The translations under genes and the position numbers were made by a program. The notes under the pieces were generated by a model, which saw only the letters and a program-made list of their open reading frames with translations, did not search any database and was not told the origin of the DNA. Below are positions 1-9,162 of a DNA stretch of 21,857 nt, one piece after another. The stretch spans positions 1 to 21,857 of the forward strand of contig WPIO01000590.1 in the NCBI GenBank assembly GCA_009760855.2, written 5' to 3'. The stretch comes from Cristatella mucedo (taxonomy: Eukaryota; Bryozoa; Phylactolaemata; Cristatellidae). Within the stretch, counting starts at the first letter, position 1; every line of letters starts with the position of its first letter.

Positions 1-652
1 GTTAGTAAGTTAGTTAGTAACTCCCCTATAGGTAACTGTTTTGCCATATGTTTTTTTATAGTTAGCGATCCATTCATATTTCCTTCAAGATATACAGCTG
101 TAGCATTTCTATTTAGTTTTTGTAGATAGCCAATATTTACTCTGTCATTGGATTGACAGGATTATTTTGTGTTATAATTGGATTTTGATTCATATTCAAA
201 GGGCCATTAATTGTTGCATAAATATATTTGACAAAATTAGCATCCTTGCATGCCACAGTTGCAGCGTTTGTTGCTAAGGATGGTGTTACTTTATTAATAA
301 TATGTAATGTTGCAGGTTTACCTAAATTCCTCTTAACAACTCTTCCAGATTTTGACAATTTTGTATCAGCATAATCTTTTGTGGCACTATCACTTGCATT
401 AACTGAATTAGGAAGATCCATAAGTTTATAATTGTTCGTATCAAGATCATCAATAGCAGTAGTTCCCCTAGATACTTTTGTAACAAAGTATGTATCTATA
501 TACGTTCTGTTTACAATATCAGCAGGATCAACAGGATCTCCAAGACTTTTTATTAGAGTTTGATTGATATTTAAAGATATATCTATAATATCTTCAGTCT
601 TACGAGTGTAATTTTTTTGACTAGATCTTTTTCTACGATATCTAAGCTACAT
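1..652 (-). pseudogene. Fibre-like protein C, partial, runs off left edge
   Basis: A minus-strand reading frame begins at 652, one base after the stop of the neighbouring fibre gene, and continues past the left edge. The N-terminus is very basic (RYRRKRSS region). It is followed by repeats of the form DPVDPADIVNRTYID and SVNASDSATKDYAD, the D-A-x-x-K-x-Y pattern of trimeric fibre and phage tail-fibre shafts. Further repeats (PLNMNQNPI, then NPxDxVNxGYLQ) continue in another frame from about 150 to 1. A TAG at 649-647 interrupts the second codon, and the frame changes near 137-160, so the gene is broken. The start is supported by TATAG immediately upstream. The likely role is a virion surface fibre for host attachment. 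Family assignment rests on repeat pattern only. Confidence 0.6.
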
Positions 653-658
653 TCTATA
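650..658 (-). promoter_or_regulatory. Start-proximal motif before fibre C
   Basis: TATAGAATG on the minus strand; ATG is the start at 652. The TAG is also the stop of fibre B. It is identical over nine bases to the motif at 5701. Confidence 0.6.
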
Positions 659-1489
659 CAATTGTAATAATAAAATCAATATATGTAGAATAACTTGAAA
701 CTGTCAGATTATTAATCATATAAGTGCATGATCCATCAATGTTCATAACTAAAAGAAGAGTACCAGAAACACCAGAAGTGTTGTCACTAGTTAACTCTTA
801 AAAACACCCAGTTGTATTAGAACACTAGAGTATATTAAATATTGTTTGAAACTTTGTTACTGGACCAGTAACAAAAGTTTTCAAAGGTGTTGCGTAGCCT
901 ATTCACTTCCTTGTGATTAAAAACTGCCATATCTGCAGGTGTTGCTCTTAATTTAGAACTTTCTGTTCCAGTTCCATTTACATTATTATTAAATATGTTC
1001 AGCGGAACAGCATTTTCAAAACCAGTAAGCCTTAAATACAAAGTAGAACATTTATAGAGTCAACAGATTGCTTTGTTTCAACATCTGAATTTTTCAAAGA
1101 GGTAATTCGGTTTGATCCTAGATCAAGAGTGCTATTAGAGTTACCATTGAAAACTTGAGTCATACTTGTTAGTAAACCATAGTATATTACTTTGTAAGGC
1201 CTAGAATCTTGATTTGCAGTTCCATCAGCAGAATTTTCCGACATTCCTCTAATATTTCTACAGTTTAACTGTGATACAAGTTTTGCACTATTCTTTGGAA
1301 GTAAATTTGATAAACTAGAAACGGAAGCTATTTCTTCTGAAACATTAGTTGCTACAGTATTTTAAAAGTTTGAATTGAGAGCATAATCTAATCTTATTGC
1401 ATCTCCATCGTTTACTGAAAAACCAAGGTTTGTAATACTATTTCTATTAGCATCAAGGTCACTAAAATATGACCATTAATCTTGCTAAT
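654..1489 (-). pseudogene. Fibre-like protein B, degraded
   Basis: This minus-strand gene is paralogous to the fibre at 13045-13884. Both begin with the pattern INGxILSDLDAN followed by an I-x-N-[LI] repeat and a DGDA segment. A later segment (STLDLGSNRITSL then ETKQSVDS) matches the same shaft repeat. The C-terminus (840-657) is short hydrophobic beta-strand-like sequence, as expected of a fibre head, and ends at TAG 656-654. Lesions include a lost start codon (ATT at 1489-1487), a one-base loss near 1460, TAA at 1364-1362 and a frame change near 1035. It is divergent from the gene at 1509, with only about 19 bp between them. The role as a virion fibre is inferred from the repeats. Confidence 0.6.
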
Positions 1490-1508
1490 ATTATCTATTC
1501 TTATATAT

Positions 1509-2058
1509 ATGAATAAAATAAAAGGAGGTGATTTAAAATCTGGCTTAGATACAACAAAAGAAGTATTATCACGAACAACAACTGCAACTGAGCTCGGATC
1601 AAAAGCAATTATAAAAGTTGCTCCTAAGATTGCATTGAAGCTAAGTTTACAAGCATCAAGTAAGATAGCAACAATTATTCCGAAGGTTTTGCAGTCATTC
1701 AAAGTTATTGGAACTGCTACAAAAGCACTAGGTGGATTTCTATCAGGAATAACAGGAATTGCAGATGTTGGTTTGTTAATAAAAGAAATTGTAGATGATA
1801 CTGCTTCAGATAAATATGGCAATGTCTTCTGGAAAACAATTGCAGATAAAAAAGAAGGACTGTCAAAGATGGTAGCATCATTAGAGGCTGGCTTTTACAT
1901 AAACGAGATTTTGTTAGAAGCAGAGAAGTCAGGAAGTGTTTAAATCCAAGCAAGTTTTATCAGATACATTCGGAGACGAAGTGAGTTGGGATGATTTACA
2001 GCTAGATAAAAAGGTTTGGAGTAAGAATTTTCTTGAACCAAGTTTACTCAAAGGATGA
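1509..2058 (+). pseudogene. Hydrophobic helical virion-type protein
   Basis: The frame starts at ATG 1509 (MNKIKGGDLKSG) and is open to 1943. A frameshift near 1925-1935 moves the reading to a frame that ends at TGA 2056-2058. The first 60 residues are rich in Lys and Ala helix-forming sequence, followed by a Gly/Ala/Ile hydrophobic stretch around residues 70-95 (GGFLSGITGIADVGLLIKEI) that could insert in or disrupt a membrane. The tail (DEVSWDDLQLDKKVW) is acidic and aromatic. Size and composition fit a minor capsid or membrane-active virion protein, but I do not recognise the family. The stop overlaps the next start as ATGA, suggesting coupled expression. TATATAT precedes the start, a weaker form of the motif seen at other genes. 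Confidence 0.5.
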
Positions 2059-2393
2059 GTGAAGGGTATGAGGGCACGAACGATCTAGATAGATCTGTTT
2101 TAGTGCACGACAGGCTATACACTGAAACTGGATCTATGTCAGAGCCTAAAATAACGCAAATAAGAAACTTGTCAGACTTTGTATGAGCTGAGTCTGCTGC
2201 ACGTATTGCGCTCGATCCAAGACAACCAAATTATGTCCGTGAGGATGCGAAAACAGTTGCAGCCGTTATGGCCGCAAAATCAAATTTGGGAATTGGCGGA
2301 GCATTAAATGATTCATTTGCTACAGATTTTCTAAAGGATAAAATAAGTAATCCTGCTAGTCTAAATAAGAAAAAAATTACGCTCGTGGAGTAG
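2055..2393 (+). pseudogene. Small protein with HDxxY motif, possible phospholipase A2-like
   Basis: The frame starts at ATG 2055, which overlaps the upstream stop (ATGA), and ends at TAG 2391-2393, about 112 codons. One in-frame TGA lies at 2184-2186. The segment NDLDRSVLVHDRLYTE contains the D-x-x-x-x-x-HD-x-x-Y arrangement of the catalytic helix of parvovirus VP1-type phospholipase A2. A clear calcium-loop GPG is not present upstream, only EGTN, so the match is incomplete. The second half is Ala-rich and helical (DAKTVAAVMAAKSNLGIGG). In capsid proteins such a domain helps particles cross the endosomal membrane. That role here is an inference from one motif and position beside a hydrophobic virion-type gene. 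Confidence 0.4.
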
Positions 2394-2665
2394 TTAATAG
2401 AATGTTTGATATAACTCGGAAAAGAATCTAAAAAAAATTAACTTACAAACTTTTATTTAACATTTATATTTATTTGTTTAAAACTCTGCAGGGTTGAACA
2501 TTGATTTCTTTGGTGAACTATAAACTTTTACTAGGCCAATATGTAATCTAATATTTAATCTTGCTTCATTATTATAGTATTCTTTAGAAATATAACTACC
2601 ATCAATAATTCCAGTTATACAAAAATCATTTCCTAATTTTTTAATTACATCTGCTGGACTATTTA

Positions 2666-2673
2666 CTTTAATC
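2666..2673. repeat. hAT target-site duplication, left copy
   Basis: CTTTAATC directly precedes the left inverted repeat. It corresponds to CTTAATC at 5396-5402 with one T missing. Confidence 0.8.
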
Positions 2674-5395
2674 CAGGGGTGTCCAACACGTGGCCGCTGG
2701 CCATAACACGGCCCGCCGAGGTCTTCTATGCGGTCCGCAACGTTATCCCAAAAATAATTGTCACTTCATGTTTTTCGTTAATTTTCAATCATTACAAACG
2801 GCGATATAAGGCGCTGTGATGTACTTCACGCGCGCGTGAAGCGTGAAGGTGTCGGAATGGCTATTTTCGCGTGAAGGTAAAAAAATTGATTTATTTTGCT
2901 AGCCTTCATGGGAACATTTTGGCGTGAAGGGGTAATATATTTGTGCTACAGCGGCGCCATTACGATCACATTTATAACGCTTCCGCAAGCAGAATTAACT
3001 GTTTCACACTGTGGATAGAAAAAAAGAGCCGTTTCTAAGCTGCTGCTGCACGAACTAGAATCAGTCAGGCAGGTTTTTCAAAAAATGCGTATTGCTCAAC
3101 TTACTTACTAATACTAAGATATTGCTGTGATAAAATATAAATTAATCAATTCGTAACTCATCTGTTTTTTTTCATTTCACAGAGAAAAATGGCGGCGAAT
3201 GTGAATACTAGCAAAAACGAAAAATTGACGCAGAGGGAAGATTTTTCAAACCATCTTGGACTGTAGACTATTTTGTAATGGAACGCTTCGGTAGGATAAT
3301 GTGCCTAATATGCCAAGAAACATTTGCCGTTCCAAAGTAGTACAATGTTAAGCGAGATTTTTCAACAAAGCATGGCGACAGGTACAACAGCCTGACTGGT
3401 CAACTTCGAATTGATCGCGTGAACTCGTTGAAACAAAACAGGGCGTCTCGGACAGCAGTCATTGTTTACAGCAGTCAGCAACAAGTCTGAGGCTTCAACA
3501 AAAGTAAGTTTTTTAATAGCTGAAGCTATAGCTAAGCGGGGGAAAGCATTTTGGTGGTGAATTTGTTAAGGAATGCCTCAGGCTGTTTACTGGTGTGGTC
3601 TGTCCAGAAGAGAAGTCAGAAGTAGAGAAAGTCAGTCTTTCTCATCAAACGGTTGCGAGAAGAGTTGACGAGCTCGCATCCAACATAGAATAAAGTCTAA
3701 CTATAAGACTTGCTGAATGCGAAATTTTTTTCTCTTGCGCTCGACGAAAGCACGGACAATAGCGATACGGCTCGACTGTCGGTGTTTGTACGCGGAGTAA
3801 CAGGAAAGTTTGTCATTATCGAAGAACTGTTGGATATATTTTCAAAGAAAGGCACTACAACGGGGAGGGATATTTTGGATCAGGTCAAGAGGGTCATCAC
3901 ACAATTTAATCTTCCTGAAACTAAATTGATTGGTTTAACCACAGACGGAGCCCCTTCAATGACAGGTAGACACAACGGATTTGTATCTTTAATGGTAAAA
4001 TTAGTACCTCACAAAATTGTCAGTCATCACTGCATCACCCACCAAGAATAGCTATGTGCAAAGGTCTTGAGCATGCAACATGTAATGGACAACGTAGTTT
4101 CAACAGTCAATGTGATAAGGTCTCGTGCGCTAAACCACAGACAATTTCAGGCTTTCCTTGAAGAGTTGGGATCAGATCATTGTAATGTTATTTATTTCTG
4201 CCGTTTATTTAAGTCCGTTGGCTAAGTAGGGCAAAAACGTTAGCCAGGTTTTGGTCACTTCGGGACGAAATAAAAACATTTATGACAGAAAAGGGAAAAG
4301 ATGTCGGCTTCCTCGATGACCAGCAGTGGTTGAATGACTTGGCTTTTTTGGTGGACACGACCAAACATCTTGCAGATCTTAATGTCAAACTCCAAGGTAA
4401 GGATCAACTGGTCCATAAAATGTACGAGTGTGTTGTCGCGTTTGTGCAAAAGCTGAAACTTTTCCGGAAACACTTGGATCATAAGAAACTGTTACATTTC
4501 ACAACACTAGCAACAAGATCGCCTGAAACGCTGGCTCATATGAAGTACTCCACTCTTGTTAGCAAACTTGTTGATGAATTCGAAGAGAGGTTTCAGGATT
4601 TCCACCAACATGCGGATAACATGAACATGATTAGTAATCCATTTAATATCGATCCCTCTGATGCACCTGATGAATTTCAACTCGAATTAACCGACATTCA
4701 TAATGACAGCAATTTAAAAAACTGCTTATGATCAGCATGACCTTGTTACCTTTTACGAGCAGTATGTTTCATCAGAGTCTTTTCCTAACCTAGCCAAACA
4801 TGCTCGCAGGTATATTGCACTTTTTGGCAGCACATATTGCTGTGAAAAGCTTTTTTCCAGACTGAAAAATGTGAAAAAAAGACTCAATCCGTTCTCACAG
4901 ATGAACATTTATCACGAATCCTTAGAATTGCCACATCCACTGTTGCAGCAGATGTAGACTTTTTATGCAAACAGAAACAATGCCAAATATCTCATTGATG
5001 CCTGCAGTGCCGAAGACATTGAATGCCCGTGGCATTTAATTAATCCGAAGACAATAATATTATGTGAGTCCTTGTCATGTAATTTTGTAATGTTTATAAG
5101 TTTCTGTCTTCATGTTATTAAAATAAAAATCCAAAAGTAAAAGATTTTCCATAATATCTATCGAATTATTTTCCAGGACACATAATTACATTTTTATTAT
5201 TTATTCTTTTTAATTATAATTATGCTAAAAATACTATTGTATTGCAGTTTATTTATTAAGTATAATAGTAATAGTCATACTAAGTTACGATCTTATTTTC
5301 TGATGCGGTCAACTAGGCCAATTTACATGTGGCGCCCGGACCTTTTTAAATTTTTGAAATGTGGCCCCCCAACGCAAAAAGGTTGGACACCCCTG
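2674..5395 (+). mobile_element. hAT-superfamily DNA transposon, inactive
   Basis: The element is 2722 bp with perfect 14-bp terminal inverted repeats (CAGGGGTGTCCAAC at 2674-2687 and its complement at 5382-5395). It is flanked by CTTTAATC (2666-2673) and CTTAATC (5396-5402), an 8-bp hAT-type target duplication with one base lost on the right. It is more GC-balanced than its surroundings and carries a decayed transposase on the plus strand. A possible polyadenylation signal AATAAA lies at 5122-5127. The insertion interrupts a minus-strand viral gene, so it is younger than the viral integration. Confidence 0.93.
3189..5060 (+). pseudogene. hAT transposase, BED-finger type (GTF2IRD2/ZBED-like), decayed
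   Basis: Fragments in several plus frames follow the order of a hAT transposase related to the domesticated GTF2IRD2/ZBED genes. A BED-type zinc finger is visible at about 3290-3375 (CLICQ followed by STKH). The catalytic region at 3710-4050 contains SLALDESTDNSDTA and GLTTDGAPSMTG, with HHCITHQE at its end. The helical insertion and C-terminal parts lie at 4282-4731. The dimerisation segment at about 4800-4900 has CCEKLFSRLKNVKKR. Stops and frameshifts occur at about 3265, 3340, 4050, 4230 and 4725. The protein would act in the nucleus, binding the element's ends and cutting and pasting it. This copy cannot make functional transposase. Confidence 0.88.
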
Positions 5396-5402
5396 CTTAA
5401 TC
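5396..5402. repeat. hAT target-site duplication, right copy with one base lost
   Basis: CTTAATC directly follows the right inverted repeat. It is the 8-bp left copy minus one T, a normal small deletion after insertion. Confidence 0.8.
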
Positions 5403-5692
5403 TGTTTGTTATTCTCATCAAACATAATACTAGGGTTCTTTCCAAAGTCAAATCTAATTCCAATTGTAGATCTTGCACTAACATCAAATCCATTAAAATC
5501 TAATTGCTCACTTGATCTATCTACAATATTCTGAAGAAACGGAAGTACTTCTTCTGTTATGTACAACCATGCACTAAGATAAGGTTTTGAATCTTTTGAA
5601 ATGATTTCTTCAACATGGACATGCGCAGGTTTTCCCTTAGGAATAAAAACTGCAGAATTTTGAAGCACAACAAATTTCTTTTCTCGATTTTC

Positions 5693-5701
5693 CATTCTAT
5701 A
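5693..5701 (-). promoter_or_regulatory. Start-proximal motif before the hAT-split gene
   Basis: TATAGAATG on the minus strand, with ATG at 5695. Confidence 0.6.
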
Positions 5702-6092
5702 TAGTGGAAATATTTTGCTTAATTCAAATTAATAATCCCATGACTATACAAAAATCGGCCAGCTACATTAGTTCCAAAAAGATTAAACACCTCATTCCAT
5801 AATCCGTTTGTTTGTATTCTTGTAGTTGAAAAGTTTGAAAACTCGGTGTAACACCAAAATACTCAATTACTTCTGGCATTGGTGGTGCACCAAATGAATC
5901 AGAGTAAAAACATCAATCACCAAGTTTTTTAAGCACTACCCAGTGATACATTGCTAAATCTGATTTACCAGTGTTACAAATAAAGCACTCGTTTTGTTCT
6001 GGAGAACTTAATTCATCTCTTGCAAATATACCTCTGAAATTTTTTACATCTAATTCTTTTACATATTTATATATTTCAGTATCAGTCAGTGG

Positions 6093-6170
6093 TGTACTTT
6101 TTAATTTTTTAATTTTAACTTTTTAATTTTTTTACTTTTTAATTTACTTTGTACTTTTTAATTTTTTTTT
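6093..6170. repeat. AT-rich tandem duplication in the protease gene
   Basis: TGTACTTTTTAATTTTTT occurs at 6093 and again at 6150, a 57-bp period. The intervening sequence is made of further imperfect TTTTTAATT units. The flanking coding sequence reads in one frame if the extra unit is disregarded, so replication slippage after the gene stopped being selected is likely. Confidence 0.7.
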
Positions 6171-6241
6171 AAACTGTTGATAGTTTTCCTTAATTAAAGA
6201 AAGTGTTTGTTCTTTACTACCTGCGCCAAACTATTTACCAC

Positions 6242-6368
6242 GGGACAAAACTCCAGAATTTCCACTTTCAGATACATCTCCAAATTTCTTTCAATGAGCT
6301 AGAACTCCAGTTCCAAACTTTTTTCATGAGACAAAACTCCATAATTTCTTCCAATGAGCTAGAACTCC
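6242..6368. repeat. Direct repeats encoding GVLAHxKK-type units
   Basis: TTTCTTTCAATGAGCTAGAA at 6285 recurs with one mismatch at 6345 (period 60). ACAAAACTCCAGAATTT at 6245 has a counterpart at 6331. On the minus strand they encode the GVLAHxKK and GVLSRGK units of the zinc ribbon-protease gene, so they look like original coding repeats. Confidence 0.7.
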
Positions 6369-6534
6369 GCTCACTGCACTCGCATTCCTAAGTTGTACAA
6401 ACTTTGACTTTTTACTCTCACAGATCACACATACATGCTTCAATCATTCCTCTAAGACCTTTTGTACTATCAATCTCTACATACTCCTCATGAATGCTAT
6501 CGGTTGGCTTTTTGCATTTCAAGCAGTAAATTTT

Positions 6535-6544
6535 TATTTCTACA
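6535..6544 (-). promoter_or_regulatory. Decayed start-proximal motif before zinc ribbon-protease
   Basis: TGTAGAAATA stands where TATAGAAATG occurs at 8279 and 14316. Both the motif and the start codon carry one change, and the frame that follows (KIYCLKCKK) is coding. Confidence 0.4.
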
Positions 6545-6562
6545 ATATAAAAACTTTTTTAG

Positions 6563-6573
6563 TATAGGAAATG
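6563..6573 (+). promoter_or_regulatory. Start-proximal motif before the packaging ATPase
   Basis: TATAGGAAATG ends at the start codon. The divergent zinc ribbon-protease gene begins about 33 bp to the left, so the two motifs share one short intergenic spacer. Confidence 0.65.
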
Positions 6574-7076
6574 TCTCTTCGAGTAAGAGCGTTTAATTTT
6601 GGACAAGATATGGATACTGGTCATAAAGAACCTCTACCAAATGTTCCAATAAGAGCTTTAGTTTTAGGTCCAAGTGGTTCAGATACGTCTTAACTCATTA
6701 TGAATTGGATATTCTACCGAATGGTAAATTATGATAGTTGTACAATTATTGCTTCAAGTCTAGACCAACACGAGGAAGACATAAAGGTTTGAATATTTTC
6801 TATCTTCCTCAAGGATTTACTAATATACCTAGGAGAGAAATCAGAAACAATGTAAACCTAATAGTAATCTTTAAGCAAAACACAACTGACATTGAGTATA
6901 TCCGTGATGCATACGTTGGAGATATTGATAAGAAACAATTTAGAGAATGGGTCAACTCTTGCACTAAAAACCGTTTTGGATACTGCGTAATAGATCTAAC
7001 AAAGACCGAATCGGAAGGCAGATTTTGGTCTGTTGACTCATCAGGAAAGCAATTAATGACATTTTTTAATTCTTAA
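6571..7076 (+). pseudogene. FtsK/HerA-type genome-packaging ATPase, internally deleted
   Basis: The frame starts at ATG 6571 (MSLRVRAFNFGQDMD). The P-loop region follows, VPIRALVLGPSGSDTS at residues 25-40, where the family consensus GxxGxGK[ST] has lost its lysine. TAA interrupts at 6691-6693. The reading then moves to another frame at about 6750, which carries the family's C-terminal part: RGRHKGLNIFYLPQGF, IPRREIRNNVNLIVIFKQN, and GYCVIDLTK near 6980. The segment between, which should hold the Walker B acidic pair, is missing; total length is about 165 residues against roughly 220-240 for Polinton ATPases. The enzyme pumps viral DNA into preformed capsids. The order ATPase-structural genes agrees with that role. 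TATAG precedes the start. Confidence 0.85.
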
Positions 7077-7080
7077 TAGA

Positions 7081-7092
7081 TATAGTAAAATG
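7081..7092 (+). promoter_or_regulatory. Start-proximal motif before the helical protein
   Basis: TATAGTAAAATG ends at the start codon at 7090. Confidence 0.6.
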
Positions 7093-8362
7093 TTTAATGG
7101 AAAAATTTATTCGAGTGGTAAAAAACCTTACACAGAAAGTGTTCAAGAGGCATTAGATTAATAAGCTAAACTGCAAAACTTGCAAGATTTAAGGGATGCG
7201 AACATTTTAGAAAACTCCAGTGAGATACAAAGAATAGAGTCAGAAATAGCTGTAAGAGATGCTGCTGAGCATAGACTAAACGAGCAAGCATTAGCGAGAT
7301 CAACTGATAACTCAGGAAATGTTGTTGTTGTTGAGAAACTTAAAAGAATTAGACCTAAACTAGCATTACAAATAGAAAACAAAGAACAACTGCAGAAAGT
7401 TTTGCATCCCAAACCAGACATATCTAGCACTATTCAAAAAGCAAGAAATGCTGTTTGTGAAGGAAAACATACATAAACGATTACTATAGCAAATCAAGCA
7501 AAGACACACGCAGCGAATCCAGAAGTACGAGAAGCTATTGATGTTGCTCAAAAAAGTTTAGCTGAAGAGTTAAATATAAATCCAACTACTGGAACTCCAA
7601 AGAGATCTGTTGTAGTACAAGATTTGGATAAAGCTAATCTAATTGAAATAGTTAAAAATAAAGGAGGGTATGCTCCAAGTTATGTAACAAGAATAATAAA
7701 TGAGATTGATAGTACAAATAAAGATTTAAAACTATATGAGTTGGGACTAAAACTTTATAATGAAAAAATGTATACTGCTGAAAAAAAATTAGAACAGACT
7801 GCTAATAATGTCTTGGAATATGCACGTAACTATTATAGTAGAGCAGATGACAAACAAAAAGATGAATTAAGTGAAGCATATGAATCAACAATTAATAAAA
7901 AGAAAGACTTGCTTGACATTATTGGAGCAAAAAAACTGGTGGAATATCTAAGTCAATAAGAAAGATTGTTGAAAAACTTAGTGAGGAGAATCTTTCCAAT
8001 GTTGTTCTAGCGCTTGATGAAAAGAAAAAAGAAGTGTAAAAGAGCAAAGAGTTTTAGATTATTTAAGACCAAAAGTTGGACGAGGAATAGAATTAATTCC
8101 ATTAGTTGTAAAGAATGATTCAGAAGTATTTGATAAGATAGAATTGTGGATTCGTGAACTTGCTGCTGGAAATACTGGAGTAGTAAATTCTATTAGTTCT
8201 GCTGTTGATTACCTTGCAAAATCTAGAAAAGTGCCAAAGTCTGACATTGCTAAAATTAATAAACTTTTATACGATATATATAGAAATGACAGATATTCTT
8301 GTCGTAGCAGAGGAGATTCTAAAAAATGTGGAATCAATCAAAGAGGGCGCCGCTGCAAGTAA
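7090..8362 (+). pseudogene. Large alpha-helical structural-type protein
   Basis: The frame starts at ATG 7090 (MFNGKIYSSGKKPYTESV), fourteen bases after the ATPase stop and directly after TATAG. It stays in one frame to 7957 with stops at 7159-7164 (two) and 7474-7476. Two frameshifts, near 7935 and 8035, carry it to about 8300, where it overlaps the next start. The predicted product is about 400 residues, mostly charged helices (NILENSSEIQRIESEIAVRD; DKQKDELSEAYESTINKKKD), with a short basic N-terminus. No enzyme motif is seen. Its position between packaging ATPase and capsid genes suggests a core, scaffold or minor virion protein. The family is not recognised. The last codons to 8362 may be out of the native frame. 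Confidence 0.65.
8279..8288 (+). promoter_or_regulatory. Start-proximal motif before penton-like copy 1
   Basis: TATAGAAATG ends at the start codon at 8286 and lies inside the end of the preceding coding frame. Confidence 0.6.
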
Positions 8363-9152
8363 AGAAGGCTATATTTTTTAACCTAACAGGAAATACTAAT
8401 CCAATTAGAGTTCGCAATTATGATCCTATCAAACTTAAGAATACAAACTTTAAAGTTTGTTTTAAAAGTTTGGTGGAACTATTAGGAATATTACATCAGC
8501 TAGTAATACTTTTGTGTATAGGCTTACTGGTGGTTCTGAGCGAATAGTAAGAATTCCAGTTGGAATTTACTCTGCAGTATCAGATGATGTAAATATTGGA
8601 ATTGCAGATACAATAAATAATTCTATTGTTTTATCTGGGAGTGAGAAATTTGTCTTAGGTATTGATAGTGCTACTTCTAATTCTTGGATTACTATGCCTG
8701 CTGGATTTACATTTGTTGCTGTTAAATCTACTATAGCTCCATTACTTGGATTTACTGGAACTGTTTATACAACTGATAAAACTTTTCCATTAGATACATA
8801 TAGTGCAGCTCCTGGAAAAAAATTCACACAAGTAGTTGTAGATCCAGGAGAAGAAATTACTTCAGAGAATGAAGTTTTTGCTTCTGATTTAAATTCAGTT
8901 CTTGTAAACTGTAATTTGGTTGCAAGTGGAACTAGTTATATAAATAACAAAGAAACACAAGCTCTTAGAAGTTTTGCTCACAATTTCTACCCTTGGGAAC
9001 AAATAGTATATGAACCTAATACTCTTGAATATCATAATCTTGTTGGTGATTCTATTTCTGATCTATTGATTACAATTACAAATCAAAATTTAAAAGTTTT
9101 AGATTTTGGATCACTACAAATAACGGTTGTAATAGAAATTAGAGAGATATAA
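8286..9152 (+). pseudogene. Penton-like minor capsid protein, copy 1
   Basis: The start at ATG 8286 follows TATAG. A short helical N-terminus (MTDILVVAEEILKNVESI) passes through frameshifts near 8377 and 8470 into a long intact stretch, 8514-9152. That part is beta-rich: RIVRIPVGIYSAVSDDV, APLLGFTGTVY, NSVLVNCNLVASG, a FYPWEQIVYEPN segment, and the terminal strand LDFGSLQITVVIEIREI. The order 'I-P-x-G-x-Y, LLGF, V-x-C-x-L-V, terminal hydrophobic strand' is the one I associate with Polinton/adintovirus penton-type jelly-roll proteins, which form capsid vertices. The next gene has the same plan, so the two look paralogous. Assignment is by pattern, not by alignment. Confidence 0.65.
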
Positions 9153-9162
9153 TATAAGGATG
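9153..9162 (+). promoter_or_regulatory. Start-proximal motif before penton-like copy 2
   Basis: TATAAGGATG ends at the start codon at 9160 in a seven-base gap between genes. Confidence 0.65.

Larger units (their letters stand above)
2478..5695 (-). pseudogene. Unidentified viral gene split by a hAT transposon
   Basis: A minus-strand gene starts at ATG 5695 (MENREKKFVVLQ), reads 100 codons to 5396, is interrupted by the transposon at 2674-5395, and resumes in the same frame at 2673, ending at TAA 2480-2478. Without the insertion and one copy of its target duplication it would be about 165 residues. The protein is soluble-looking, mixed beta and alpha, with many short hydrophobic strands (VFIPKG, LNIRLHIGLVKVY). 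I do not recognise the family; a single-strand DNA-binding or other early replication protein would fit size and composition, but nothing proves it. TATAG lies directly before the start. It follows the protease gene on the same strand, 23 bp apart. The flanking coding sequence is otherwise undamaged, so the transposon insertion is its main visible lesion. Confidence 0.7.
5719..6537 (-). pseudogene. Zinc ribbon plus adenovirus-type cysteine protease, apparent fusion
   Basis: On the minus strand, a zinc ribbon (YCLKCKK at about 6528, then CVIC near 6415) leads into repeats of the type GVLAHxKKFG (about 6370-6240). A Lys-rich linker follows, then an adenain-like C5 protease (about 6100-5760). 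Protease landmarks are YKYVKEL, NFRGIFARDEL, a histidine in YHWVV, the acidic YSDSFGAPP and a candidate catalytic cysteine in GMRCLIFL. Such proteases process capsid precursors in Polintons, adintoviruses and adenoviruses. Lesions are a frameshift beside the second CxxC, stops within the repeats, TGA at 5915-5913, TAG at 5765-5763 and a 57-bp AT-rich duplication between linker and protease. The apparent start is ATA at 6537-6535, preceded by a decayed TATAG motif. Another open frame at 5870-5719 could be the true C-terminus. No ATG separates ribbon and protease. Confidence 0.75.

Noticed and set aside
1-25. GTTAGTAAGTTAG repeats resembling a telomeric TTAG array
   Set aside because: Too short, and the same bases read as fibre C coding sequence (GELLTNLLT) on the minus strand.
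1412-1822. Long minus-strand open frame opposite the hydrophobic virion-type gene
   Set aside because: It is antisense to a plus-strand gene with better amino acid composition and a linked downstream overlap; only the part beyond 1440 coincides with the fibre B start.
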